From the NCBI RefSeq assembly GCF_000741175.1, contig NZ_JGYS01000008.1:1-64000 (forward strand): 64,000 nt of DNA. Direction: 5' to 3'. Source of the stretch: Bifidobacterium callitrichos DSM 23973 (GTDB lineage Bacteria; Actinomycetota; Actinomycetes; Actinomycetales; Bifidobacteriaceae). The translations under genes were made by a program, and so were the position numbers. Positions 54,870-64,000 of the stretch are shown in pieces. Numbering within the stretch: the first letter of the stretch is position 1; every line of letters begins with the position of its first letter. The notes beneath the pieces were generated by a model, which saw nothing but the letters and a program-made list of their open reading frames with translations, was not told where the DNA came from and made no database searches.

Positions 54870-55198
54870 AAAGGGATGAGGACAGTGGCGGCATGTGGTG
54901 TTTGGTGATGTTTGACCTACCGGTCAAAACCAAGCAACAGCGTCGTGCTGCTACAGAATTCAGGAACATGCTGTTGGATATGGGCTACAGCATGGTGCAG
55001 TATTCGGTTTACGCCAGATACACTCCCACGCAGGCGGGAAACCGTTCGACGGTTCAGGCGATCAAAGCGGCTTTACCGGCACACGGATATGTGCGCGTGT
55101 TGCACATCAGCGATCACCAGTGGTCTTCGGCACTACGATTCTCCAACTCCGAACAGGACCTGGAAGAGGAGACTCCGCAGCTGTTCACGCTTTTCTGA
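54866..55198 (+). CDS. cas2: Cas2
   Basis: A 110-residue Cas2 with the ferredoxin-like start WCLVMFDLPVKTKQQRRAATEFRNMLLDMGYSMVQYSVYAR, including the conserved aspartate. It ends in a Glu-rich tail. It forms the acquisition complex with Cas1. No csn2 or cas4 follows, as expected for type II-C. Confidence 0.96.
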   Translation: MKRDEDSGGMWCLVMFDLPVKTKQQRRAATEFRNMLLDMGYSMVQYSVYARYTPTQAGNRSTVQAIKAALPAHGYVRVLHISDHQWSSALRFSNSEQDLEEETPQLFTLF

Positions 55199-55230
55199 AT
55201 GAAGAAAGTGCTACAAACCGCAGAAAATGG

Positions 55231-55266
55231 CCCTTCTTGAGAGGCTATCAAGTCTATCAAGAAGGG
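55231..55266. terminator. Hairpin joining the cas2 spacer to the first repeat
   Basis: CCCTTCTTGA (55231-55240) is the exact reverse complement of TCAAGAAGGG (55257-55266) inside the first CRISPR repeat. On the minus strand the stem is followed by CCATTTTC. It could end pre-crRNA transcripts running on the minus strand, or cas mRNA on the plus strand. Confidence 0.6.
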
Positions 55267-56055
55267 TGAATGCTAATTCCCAACACGAAACTGCTGTTCG
55301 CTTCGGACTCGGCAAGTCTATCAAGAAGGGTGAATGCTAATTCCCAACCGGTCCGGGTTCCTCATGGTGGGCCGCTCAAGTCTATCAAGAAGGGTGAATG
55401 CTAATTCCCAACGAAACGAGCGTGGTGTCGTGGCCCGCGTCAAGTCTATCAAGAAGGGTGAATGCTAATTCCCAACCTTTCACACAGCAAGCCGGACTCC
55501 GCGTCCAAGTCTATCAAGAAGGGTGAATGCTAATTCCCAACCTCGTGGAGCGGTGGACCTACCGGCAGGCAAGTCTATCAAGAAGGGTGAATGCTAATTC
55601 CCAACTCAACGCCCACGTGGTCTTATGACCAATACAAGTCTATCAAGAAGGGTGAATGCTAATTCCCAACTCGTGCGTCGCCGGGACTTGCACCCGGCCA
55701 AGTCTATCAAGAAGGGTGAATGCTAATTCCCAACAGGTGGTCGAGTAGGTGGTCGGTGAAGTCAAGTCTATCAAGAAGGGTGAATGCTAATTCCCAACCC
55801 GACGAGGCGCAAACGTTCGGCGGCATCAAGTCTATCAAGAAGGGTGAATGCTAATTCCCAACGAAGCACTCGGGTACTGTTCGTGACGTTTCAAGTCTAT
55901 CAAGAAGGGTGAATGCTAATTCCCAACGAGTCCCGAGGATATTCGCGAGGATACGCAAGTCTATCAAGAAGGGTGAATGCTAATTCCCAACGCGTGTTTG
56001 TGTGTATCGCGCGTAGGTACAAGTCTATCAAGAAGGGTGAACGCTAATTTCCAAC
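55249..56055 (-). CRISPR. CRISPR array, 13 repeats and 12 spacers, type II-C
   Basis: The 36-nt repeat starts CAAGTCTATC and ends AATTCCCAAC on the plus strand. Repeats begin at 55249, 55313, 55377, 55441, 55506, 55570, 55635, 55699, 55763, 55827, 55892, 55956 and 56020. Spacers are 28 or 29 nt and all differ. The last repeat has two substitutions. From the tracrRNA pairing, crRNA is read from the minus strand, where the repeat starts GTTGGGAATT. The degenerate end lies on the side away from cas2. Spacer sources cannot be told here. Confidence 0.98.
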
Positions 56056-56115
56056 CCGTATCCTGCGTGAATTCATTGCTGAATTGACTGTCTCTTAGAC
56101 CCGTTTCGTGGCCGG
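56056..56115 (-). repeat. REP-like element, copy 3, abutting the array
   Basis: On the minus strand it reads CCGGCC, ACGAAACGGGTCTAAGAGA, CAGTCAATTCAGCAATGAAT and ends GGATACGG exactly where the last CRISPR repeat begins. It matches copy 4 (56661-56728) in inverted orientation over about 60 bases. It therefore occupies the position where a pre-crRNA promoter for the minus strand would be. Confidence 0.75.
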
Positions 56116-56660
56116 CTGTATTGCGATTATGGACGCGCTGCGTGCGCGTCATGCCGGCCCGCCTGTCGGCTTGCACGTTGCCTACAAGCAGCTCCGCCGC
56201 TTGCTTCACGGCAACGCCCCGACAAGAGGAACCCTGACAAGAGGAGTCAGGATGAGACCAACGAATTTTCCGGCGCGAGATGTTAGACGCTCGGCCGCGC
56301 CATCATGAACCGACTCAATTGCGCCGCTCTCCCGCACCACTTCAGCCATGCCGCCCGGTTGCGCCCCTGTCTGTGCCCCCGGCGGTGCCGCTCAACGCAA
56401 TTTTCGTCGATTTTGGCGTTGAGCGGCACGACGATACGTCGTTACTGCCTCGCCGTCGTTTTGACATGTTGTCAAAACGGCTATTTTCCAACGATTCTGC
56501 AATAGCCAGTATTCCAAAAACTGCCTCTGCCGCCGCCTTGTCTGCCGTTCAACGTAAAAAATCGCCGAAATTGCGTTGAGCGGCACGGTTTTCTGCCACT
56601 CAACGAACATCAACCGATTGACATGCGCTGAGTGGCAAACTCATCGCGCATCTCGCTCCG
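56116..56660. other. Spacer between the inverted REP-like copies
   Basis: No supported gene. A 66-codon frame at 56108-56308 and a minus frame at 55964-56209 lack ribosome sites and family similarity, and the second runs into the CRISPR array. A short inverted repeat CCTGACAAGAGGAGTCAGG lies near 56233-56251. The right half holds the hairpins listed separately. Confidence 0.5.
56385..56637. repeat. 43-nt hairpin repeats, TGCCGCTCAACG family
   Basis: Three units: 56386-56428 (arms TGCCGCTCAACG and CGTTGAGCGGCA, extended by one pair at each end), 56543-56585 (TGCCGTTCAACG) and 56594-56637 (TGCCACTCAACG with CGCTGAGTGGCA). Unit lengths are 43, 43 and 44 nt. The outer arm bases change together, and the CAACG/CGTTG core is kept. 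Length and core match the units at 25184-25483, so both sets seem to be one superfamily. Confidence 0.8.
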
Positions 56661-56728
56661 ATCCGGCCCGCGAAGCGGGTCTGGGGGGCAGTCAATTCAA
56701 CAATGAATTCGCACCGTAGGATACTGCC
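56661..56728 (+). repeat. REP-like element, copy 4
   Basis: CCGGCCCGCGAAGCGGGTCT, GGGGGGCAGTCAATTCA, ACAATGAATTCGCACC and GTAGGATACTG. It is the inverted partner of copy 3, 545 bp away. The rest of the spacer to asd holds a doubled GTGGTATGAAAA and the asd terminator. Confidence 0.75.
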
Positions 56729-56803
56729 GGGGCAAGCAAGCCAGTCGGCGACAAATCTATTGCCGATTCAATGTGTGGTATGAAAACTATGTGGTATGAA
56801 AAA

Positions 56804-56842
56804 CCGGGTATCGCGGAACCGTGTGGGAAACGCGATACCCGG
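56804..56842 (-). terminator. Intrinsic terminator of asd
   Basis: CCGGGTATCGCG (56804-56815) pairs perfectly with CGCGATACCCGG (56831-56842). On the minus strand it is followed by TTTTTC. It lies 24 bp after the asd stop. Confidence 0.9.
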
Positions 56843-56865
56843 CTGGGGCTAGTGCTGATCAGCTG

Positions 56866-57960
56866 CTACTTCTTGGTGATGTAGCCGAGCGCCTTGAGCA
56901 TCTCGGCGCATTCGAGGGCGCCGCCGGCGGCGCCGCGCAGCGTGTTGTGGGCGAGTCCGACGAACTTCCAGTCGAAGATCGAATCCTCACGCAGACGGCC
57001 GATCGACACGCCCATGCCGCCCTCGTAGTCGACGTCCAGCTTGACCTGCGGGCGGTCGTCCTCGGTCAGGTACTGGATGAAGTGCTTCGGCGCGTGCGGC
57101 AGCCCCAGTTCCGCGGCACGGGAGGTGTAGTTGACCAGACGGTCGATCAGCTCCTCCTTCGTGGCCTTCTTGCCGAAGTTGATGAACACGGTGGCGGTGT
57201 GGCCGTCGAGCACGGGCACGCGGATGCACTGCGAGGTGATGCGAAGCGGTCCGTCGAACGGCACGATCTCGCCCTTCTCGTCATCCACGTGACCGAAGAC
57301 CTTGAGCGGCTCCTTCTCGCTCTTGGCCTCCTCGCCGGAGATGAACGGGATGATGTTGCCCACCATCTCGGGCCAGTCCTTGAACGTCTTGCCGGCGCCG
57401 GAGATCGCCTGATAGGTGCTCACGACCACCTCGTGCGGCTCGAACTCCTTCCACGCGGCCAGCGCCGGCGTGTACGCCTGGATCGAGCAGTTCGGCTTGA
57501 CCGCGATGAAGCCGCGCGTGGTGCCGAGGCGCTTGCGCTGATGCTCGATCACGGCGAAATGCTCCGGGTTGATCTCCGGCACGACCATCGGCACGTCCGG
57601 GGTCCAGCGGTGGGCGCTGTTGTTCGAGACGACCGGGGTCTCGGTCTTCGCGTAGCGTTCCTCGATCGCGCGGATCTGATCCTTCGGCATGTTCACGGCG
57701 GAGAACATGAAGTCCACTCCGGCGGCGACCTTCTCGGCGTCATCGCCGTCGACCACCGGCATGTGCTTGACGTACTCGGGCATCGGCGCTTCCATCTTCC
57801 AACGGTCGCCGACCGCCTCCTCATACGTCTTGCCGGCGCTGTGCGCGGATGCGGCGAGCGTGGTCACCTCGAACCACGGGTGGTTCTCAAGCAGCGTGAT
57901 GAAGCGCTGACCGACCATACCGGTGGCGCCGAGGACGCCGACCTTGAGTTTCTCGGACAT
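56866..57960 (-). CDS. asd: Aspartate-semialdehyde dehydrogenase
   Basis: A 364-residue NADP-dependent enzyme that reduces aspartyl phosphate to the semialdehyde, directly after aspartokinase. It has the Rossmann start [19 protein letters not shown], the catalytic cysteine C158 in [22 protein letters not shown] and [14 protein letters not shown]. The sequence type is closer to the archaeal/fungal-like branch than to E. coli Asd. It faces the two aspartokinase genes across the cas island on the opposite strand. AGGTTGTT precedes the ATG, a moderate ribosome site. Confidence 0.95.
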   Translation of the reverse strand: MSEKLKVGVLGATGMVGQRFITLLENHPWFEVTTLAASAHSAGKTYEEAVGDRWKMEAPMPEYVKHMPVVDGDDAEKVAAGVDFMFSAVNMPKDQIRAIEERYAKTETPVVSNNSAHRWTPDVPMVVPEINPEHFAVIEHQRKRLGTTRGFIAVKPNCSIQAYTPALAAWKEFEPHEVVVSTYQAISGAGKTFKDWPEMVGNIIPFISGEEAKSEKEPLKVFGHVDDEKGEIVPFDGPLRITSQCIRVPVLDGHTATVFINFGKKATKEELIDRLVNYTSRAAELGLPHAPKHFIQYLTEDDRPQVKLDVDYEGGMGVSIGRLREDSIFDWKFVGLAHNTLRGAAGGALECAEMLKALGYITKK

Positions 57961-58094
57961 AACAACCTCTTGGGATAGATGGGTGGATACAACGTGACGT
58001 AACCGTCAATTCTACGGAACACATCATGGCTCCGGGCCGTTTGCCCGCATGGTGACTGGTTCGTCGGTTCCCGGCACGGCGGTAGGCTGTAAGC

Positions 58095-58715
58095 ATGTCG
58101 ATTGCATCGGAAGAAGCGAAGAACCAACTCGATCGAATCGTAGCCCTGGGATACCCGGATGTGGCGGATATGAGCGCGGCGGCGTTCCGTTCCCTCGCGC
58201 GCCCGCTGATCGAGGCGCTCGAGCAGTCCGATCTCGGCGCGGACATCCTGCTGGTGCCGACGCGTGAGCTGGTCTCGCCCGAATCGCTGATCGCCCGAAC
58301 CTCGATCAACCGTATGGCGGGATTCACGACGATGCCGCCGCGCGACATCGCCAGCTTCCTGCCGCAGGACGGTTTCGAGCCGCCGGAGGGACCGTTCTAC
58401 CTCGTCGTCGAACCGCATACCGGCACCTGCTACATCAACCGTGAGCCTGACGTGGCGCGTAAGCTCATCGACTCCGACGAGCGCATGCCGCTCACGCTGG
58501 AGGAGGGTCTGGCGATCGCCACGCAGCACCCCGAATGGCTGCTGGAGAAGAACGGGTTCAACCTGCTCGGATCGCGTTCGGCCGATGGGCGCGTGCCGAG
58601 CATCTGGATGAGCCAGAACGCGCCGAGGCTCGGCGCCGTATGGCCGAACTCGCGTCACACATGGCTTGGCAACGCCTACTGCATCGCCCGCCGAGGAGTG
58701 AGTCTGTTTCGATAG
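58095..58715 (+). CDS. Conserved actinobacterial protein, DUF5701-like
   Basis: A 206-residue soluble protein. It has long conserved segments typical of this actinobacterial family: ILLVPTRELVSPESLIARTSINRMAGFTTMPPRDIASFLPQ, GPFYLVVEPHTGTCYINREPD, LTLEEGLAIATQHPEWL and GRVPSIWMSQNAPRLGAVWPNSRHTWLGNAYC. No catalytic motif that I can name is seen. It is transcribed away from asd. The ATG at 58095 gives the family start. Confidence 0.75.
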   Translation: MSIASEEAKNQLDRIVALGYPDVADMSAAAFRSLARPLIEALEQSDLGADILLVPTRELVSPESLIARTSINRMAGFTTMPPRDIASFLPQDGFEPPEGPFYLVVEPHTGTCYINREPDVARKLIDSDERMPLTLEEGLAIATQHPEWLLEKNGFNLLGSRSADGRVPSIWMSQNAPRLGAVWPNSRHTWLGNAYCIARRGVSLFR

Positions 58716-58782
58716 AGGGAACCGAACCGCGGTAGGCTAGGCGGGGAGACATCATCGAGAACCATGAGAGAGAAGGTCGAAG

Positions 58783-61140
58783 ATGTTCTGTACCGCATGC
58801 GGCGCCGCCAATGACGACGATGGCAAGTTCTGCACATCCTGCGGATCGCCGTTGAACCATCCGGAACCGACGGGGGCGTCGGAACCGGCCGGCCCGACGG
58901 CTCACGAGCCGGCGTCGTCGGGGATCCCACCGGTCGGACAGGGCGGTCCGGTTGGCCCGGTAGGCGACGGGCCCGCAGCCGGTGCGGCCCGCAACCGTCT
59001 GCCGCTGATCATCGCCATCGTCGCGGCGGTCGTGGTCGTCGCCGGCGCGATCGCCGCGTTCCTCACCTACCGTGCGGAACTGTGGGGCGGCAAGGCGCTA
59101 CCCGATCCCGCATCGATCACCTCGCAGGTCTCCTCGAAACAGAACGGCAAATCTTCGGTCACGGCCAAAGCCATCGCGGATGCCCTGCACGCGAAAGGCC
59201 TCGCAACCACAACCGTGCGTGAATTCTCCGGCGAAAGTCGTGGCGCATTCCTCGGCTATGTGGGTGCGAAACCCGGCGAGCGCGTTCGCACCGACGTCAC
59301 CGTGACCATCCGCGAATCAGCCGGACCAGGCGTCCCCAGAAACGTGATCGGCAAGCGCGCGGAGCAGACCGTTTCGACGCTGAACGGCATGGGCGTGCCG
59401 GTCCACTACAAGCAGATCATCGTCAACGATACGAAGAAGATGCCGGAGGGGACGATCATCGCGGCGTATCCCACCGCAGGACAGGCGGTGCCCGAAGACG
59501 GCAAAGATGACGGCATCTACGTCGGAGTCGCCACGAAGGGCAACGGCATCGGAGCCGATATTGTCGGCGGCGATCGGGATGCCGTACGTTCCCAGCTCGA
59601 ATCGAAGGGCTATAAGGTGACGCTGGTGCCGCGATTCGCGTCCAAGGATCGCATCGGCAAGATCACCGGATCGAATCCCGCACCCGGATCGCCGGTCTCC
59701 TCGGGCGCCGCGGTCACCCTGTACTACGGCATCGACGCGAGCGGCGTGAAGGAGGCGTACACGATCCACAACTCGCCGGAGACCGGAGCCGCCAGCAACA
59801 TGCTCGGCACGTCGGCGGTGGCGGCCGGAACGTGGTGCCGCAACGACGGCGACTGCATCACGTTCGACGCCGGAGCCGAGACCGACAGCGCATACGACAA
59901 GGGCAGCATCACGTACCAGAAGGGACGTGACGGACAGGACTACGGCGAATACGGCGGACTCGTGTCCTGCGACGCGATCCAGCAGCCGTACTGCAGCAAC
60001 GACAGGGCCGACTACCTGATCACGCAGAACTACGGCGCGTTCGAACTGATGCCGCGCGAGAGCCTGACCGACTACTGGTGCGGCGAACGGCGCGTGGACA
60101 CGAACGGGGTGGGCATGGGCACGTGCGTGAACGGGTCCCTCGATCAGAACAGCATGTCGTCGACGTACTCCGGCGCCACATACCGCATGCAGGACTACTT
60201 CGTGGTCGTACCGGTCGGATCCGACCTTGACGGGCTGGAAGGCAAGGGATTCTTCGACAAGGATGCGCTCGCCGATGCGAAGAAAGGCAAGGCCGTGGAC
60301 ACGGATCGGCCGTTCCTCCTGTACCGCGATCCGAAGCTGTATTCCAAGACCAGCGTGCCGATGACCGACACGATGGCGCAGAACCCGTTCCTGCCGTTCA
60401 ACGGATACAGCGGCAGCAGGGATGCGGTCATGAAGATGAAGCCCGCACCGAGCGACTCGAGTGTCTACTATCTGGTCGAGCAGGGTGGCGACTACGACTG
60501 GCAGTCGCTCGCCGATGCCACGGTGAAGGGTGCCAAGACGACCGAGGATGCCGATTCCTCGTCGACGGGATCCAAGCAGTCCGAGGAATCCGCCGAATCC
60601 GCCAGGAAGACGTACACCAATGATGAGATCATCAGCGCGGCCGACAAGGGCGATTTCACTCCTATCGCCGGAACCTATTGCCTGAAGTCGGGCAAGAGCT
60701 GCGTCACCTTGGACAAGACCGGTGCGCTCTCGCTGAAGAGCGGTGACAAGCCGCTCCTGTACGAGCATCCGACGAAACTGCGGTATCGACCCGACGGTTG
60801 GAGCGCGTATACCGGTGGTACGACGCGGTTCCTGGATCTGACCGCTCCGAATGACGACTACCAGTGCACCACCAGGGACGGGGCAAGCCATTCGGGTGCG
60901 TTCTGTGCCAGCGACGCCTATTTCAACCAAGGCGGCGATGAGGCCAGCATCTCGCAGCGTCCGGTGAATCCGCTGTATATCTTCAAAGGCTCGTCGTTCG
61001 ACGTCGCCAACGGCGATACGCCGTTCGATCCCGGGCAGGGCGTGATGACGTTCAGCGCGGACAGGCCGTGCCTGTACTTCATGGGGTACCACATGAACAC
61101 CGCGCCCACCGAGCAGACCGCGTATTACCTGCAGGAGTGA
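58783..61140 (+). CDS. Zinc-ribbon, PASTA-like membrane protein
   Basis: A 785-residue protein. A zinc ribbon MFCTACGAANDDDGKFCTSCGSPL lies at the start, then a Pro/Gly linker, one membrane helix (about residues 73-95, LPLIIAIVAAVVVVAGAIAAFLTY) and a large outer part. Residues about 130-320 hold PASTA-like repeats (VTAKAIADALHAKGLATTTV, VPRNVIGKRAEQTVSTLNGMGVPV, GGDRDAVRSQLESKGYKVTLV followed by GKITGSNPAPGSPVSSGAAVTLYYG). The rest repeats a Cys-paired module (GTWCRNDGDCITFD and GTYCLKSGKSCVTLD). It has no kinase domain, and a wall- or muropeptide-sensing role is only inference. GAGAAGG precedes the ATG. Confidence 0.75.
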   Translation: MFCTACGAANDDDGKFCTSCGSPLNHPEPTGASEPAGPTAHEPASSGIPPVGQGGPVGPVGDGPAAGAARNRLPLIIAIVAAVVVVAGAIAAFLTYRAELWGGKALPDPASITSQVSSKQNGKSSVTAKAIADALHAKGLATTTVREFSGESRGAFLGYVGAKPGERVRTDVTVTIRESAGPGVPRNVIGKRAEQTVSTLNGMGVPVHYKQIIVNDTKKMPEGTIIAAYPTAGQAVPEDGKDDGIYVGVATKGNGIGADIVGGDRDAVRSQLESKGYKVTLVPRFASKDRIGKITGSNPAPGSPVSSGAAVTLYYGIDASGVKEAYTIHNSPETGAASNMLGTSAVAAGTWCRNDGDCITFDAGAETDSAYDKGSITYQKGRDGQDYGEYGGLVSCDAIQQPYCSNDRADYLITQNYGAFELMPRESLTDYWCGERRVDTNGVGMGTCVNGSLDQNSMSSTYSGATYRMQDYFVVVPVGSDLDGLEGKGFFDKDALADAKKGKAVDTDRPFLLYRDPKLYSKTSVPMTDTMAQNPFLPFNGYSGSRDAVMKMKPAPSDSSVYYLVEQGGDYDWQSLADATVKGAKTTEDADSSSTGSKQSEESAESARKTYTNDEIISAADKGDFTPIAGTYCLKSGKSCVTLDKTGALSLKSGDKPLLYEHPTKLRYRPDGWSAYTGGTTRFLDLTAPNDDYQCTTRDGASHSGAFCASDAYFNQGGDEASISQRPVNPLYIFKGSSFDVANGDTPFDPGQGVMTFSADRPCLYFMGYHMNTAPTEQTAYYLQE

Positions 61141-61159
61141 TCAAGAGTGATGAAGTAAT

Positions 61160-61192
61160 GAGAAGGGTCTTAAGGGGGTTGAGACCCTTCTC
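61160..61192. terminator. Bidirectional terminator between convergent genes
   Basis: GAGAAGGGTCT (61160-61170) pairs perfectly with AGACCCTTCTC (61182-61192). It lies between the stops of the two convergent genes. A third copy of AGACCCTTCTC follows at 61194, so an alternative pairing is possible. Confidence 0.8.
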
Positions 61193-61201
61193 AGACCCTT
61201 C

Positions 61202-62629
61202 TCAGCGACGCCGTAGGAGGTGACGCAGGGGGAGGGTGATGGCGTAGAGCAGGGCGCCGGCGAGGGCCGCGGTGGTGGCGAAGACGGCGGGGCGGCGCAG
61301 CTGGTCGCGGGCGCTGACGCCGTCGGTGACGCAGTGGTCCTCGAACCAGACGCGCAGTTCGTTATGCGAATAGCGGCCGACCAGTTCACCCCACGTGAGC
61401 ATGCGCGTGGTGTACGTGGCCGGGTGATCCTCGTGGAACTCGAACAGACGGATGCCACGCAGTCGCGACTTCGGGCCGTAGCATTCGAATCCGCAGGTGG
61501 GCGCGTATCCCAGATCGATGCCGTCGTCGTGTCCGACGAACGAGTTCTTGTGATCATGGCCGCAGAAGAGGGCGAAGTAGCCGCCGGCATCGCGCATCGC
61601 ATCGACCTCGCCCACGTTCTCGTCGGCGCATCCGATGCCCTCGCCAAGGCGGGAGCCCGGACGACACTTCGATTCATCAAGCACGAAGCATCGCCCGGAG
61701 AAGGTGCGCGAGCCCTCCACGGCGTTCGGCGTCCACGCCGGAACCTCCTTCAGCACGTCGTAGAACTCCTGCGGCGGAATGTGCTGGAAGGCGATCGCGG
61801 GCACCGGCTTGCCGTCGCCGTTGCGCGCGGCCAGTTCGTGCTGCACGTCCGCCAGCCAGGCGATCGCCTCGGGGGAGGGCGTGCCGTAGCCGTCGGAGTC
61901 GGCCAGATCGAGGCCGCGGGGGTTCGTCGCGTATAGCGGATACTGCGCGTCGCGTTCGGCGGGGGTGTCCTTGTCCGCGTAATCGCCCGAATTGACCATC
62001 ATCACGCTCATCGCGATATGACCGGAACCGTCGGAGGATTCGACCGGCATCGCGAACGTGCCCGGCTCGAACGCGAGCGGATCGGGGCGCGGCGCGTCGG
62101 GCTCGTCGGAGGCGGGCGCCGGCGGGTTGAGACAGCCGGGGAATTCGCGGTAGATGTCGTCCTGCTCCTCGGCGAGGATGCCGCACTGGAAGTCGTGGTT
62201 GCCGTAGGTCGCGGCGAACGGCACGCCGGCGTCGACGACCGGTCCGAGGAACGCGGCGAACGTGCGGCGCACCTTGGCGCGCGTCTCGTCCATCAGATCG
62301 GCGGGCGTGATGACGTCGTCGACGGGCGGCACGTCGGGGTTGTGGCGTTCGGCGATGCGGCGCTTGACGCCCTGCAGCTTCGCCTCGATCTCGGTGACGA
62401 CGCGCACGCGCGCGCCCGGCTGCTCGCCGCGGCGGCGCAGGAACGTATCGATGTATGCGGGGTCGTAGCCGCGGATCTGGTCGCCGGTCAGCACCACCAG
62501 ATCGGGATCCGCCTTGCGGATCGCCTCGCGGATCAGACGGATCGTGTCGGGATCGACCTCGGGCTTGTCCTGGATATCGGCCATCTGCAGCACACGAAAG
62601 GTGCCGTCCTCGCGGAATCGCAGTGTCAT
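61202..62629 (-). CDS. Metallophosphoesterase with C-terminal membrane anchor
   Basis: A 475-residue calcineurin-like phosphoesterase. The metal motifs are MADIQDK (D-x-Q form instead of D-x-H), VVLTGDQI, ATYGNHDF, AFQHIP and FCGHDHKNSF. The C-terminus has one membrane helix (VFATTAALAGALLYAITLPL) followed by RHLLRRR. Extra residues are inserted before GNHD and after it. The start at 62629 (MTLRFREDGTF) gives the family N-terminus, and the longer reading adds an unrelated 33 residues. The substrate is unknown. Confidence 0.87.
   Translation of the reverse strand: MTLRFREDGTFRVLQMADIQDKPEVDPDTIRLIREAIRKADPDLVVLTGDQIRGYDPAYIDTFLRRRGEQPGARVRVVTEIEAKLQGVKRRIAERHNPDVPPVDDVITPADLMDETRAKVRRTFAAFLGPVVDAGVPFAATYGNHDFQCGILAEEQDDIYREFPGCLNPPAPASDEPDAPRPDPLAFEPGTFAMPVESSDGSGHIAMSVMMVNSGDYADKDTPAERDAQYPLYATNPRGLDLADSDGYGTPSPEAIAWLADVQHELAARNGDGKPVPAIAFQHIPPQEFYDVLKEVPAWTPNAVEGSRTFSGRCFVLDESKCRPGSRLGEGIGCADENVGEVDAMRDAGGYFALFCGHDHKNSFVGHDDGIDLGYAPTCGFECYGPKSRLRGIRLFEFHEDHPATYTTRMLTWGELVGRYSHNELRVWFEDHCVTDGVSARDQLRRPAVFATTAALAGALLYAITLPLRHLLRRR

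Positions 62630-64000
<1,371 letters not shown>

Noticed and set aside
56108-56308. 66-codon frame after the CRISPR array
   Set aside because: No ribosome site or family match. It lies partly in the REP-like copy.

Overview
The window reads as chromosomal DNA of a Bifidobacterium (high-GC Actinobacteria). The evidence is the gene content and gene style: a GH127 beta-L-arabinofuranosidase whose key residues fall at the same positions as in the B. longum enzyme HypBA1, a Tad pilus locus with an actinobacterial Flp and TadE/TadF-like set, an actinobacterial-type LeuA, a HAIR (HspR) site before clpB, and a parS-like palindrome of the actinobacterial type. The species is not resolved from the sequence. 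Most genes are GC-rich with strong GAGG-type ribosome binding sites. The cas island is visibly less GC-rich.

Layout. 1-8.9 kb is core: the 3' end of glnD, a structured spacer with a dense, helically phased DnaA-box array, a MATE exporter, dnaB, murT-gatD (lipid II amidation), a phasin-like protein and a UbiB-family kinase. 8.9-12.1 kb is accessory: two arrays of long hairpin repeats flank an AbiEi/DUF559-like protein, followed by a DUF4143 ATPase with three 40-bp-spaced palindromes at its start. 12.1-19.1 kb is an arabinoside-utilisation locus: LacI regulator, solute-binding lipoprotein, two permeases and GH127 with palindromic operators. 19.3-22.1 kb holds a YggS protein, acylphosphatase, a DJ-1/PfpI protein and a DUF4190 membrane protein. 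22.2-24.3 kb is an intact IS607-type element (serine recombinase plus TnpB) sitting directly before an FAH-family gene. 25.2-37.2 kb carries a spacer full of 43-nt hairpins, clpB, gluQ, a GDPD enzyme, rlmH, upp, a conserved unknown gene, a Nudix/histidine-phosphatase fusion and ppk.

37.3-43.1 kb is a Tad pilus locus in two divergent units: tadZ-tadA-tadB/C on the minus strand and flp-tadE-tadF on the plus strand. The two units share a 16-nt upstream motif. 43.1-50.1 kb holds a diacylglycerol kinase-like gene, a TetR regulator, dnaX (with a parS-like site inside the gene), recR and an aspartokinase split into catalytic and ACT proteins. 50.3-56.1 kb is a complete type II-C CRISPR-Cas system: tracrRNA, cas9, cas1, cas2 and an array of 13 repeats and 12 spacers. 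It sits between the aspartokinase genes and asd. 56.1-64 kb has a repeat-rich spacer, asd, a DUF5701-like protein, a zinc-ribbon/PASTA-like membrane protein, a metallophosphoesterase and the 5' part of leuA.

The strongest unexplained signals are non-coding. (1) A family of hairpins with about 21-bp arms and a constant 9-nt loop, arranged in tandem with a period of about 62 bp in three clusters, with compensatory base changes. (2) A second family of 43-nt hairpins in two places. (3) The phased DnaA-box array near dnaB. (4) The parS-like site within dnaX. Clusters 2 and 3 of signal 1, the IS607 tnpB and the CRISPR array polarity are the best targets for follow-up.
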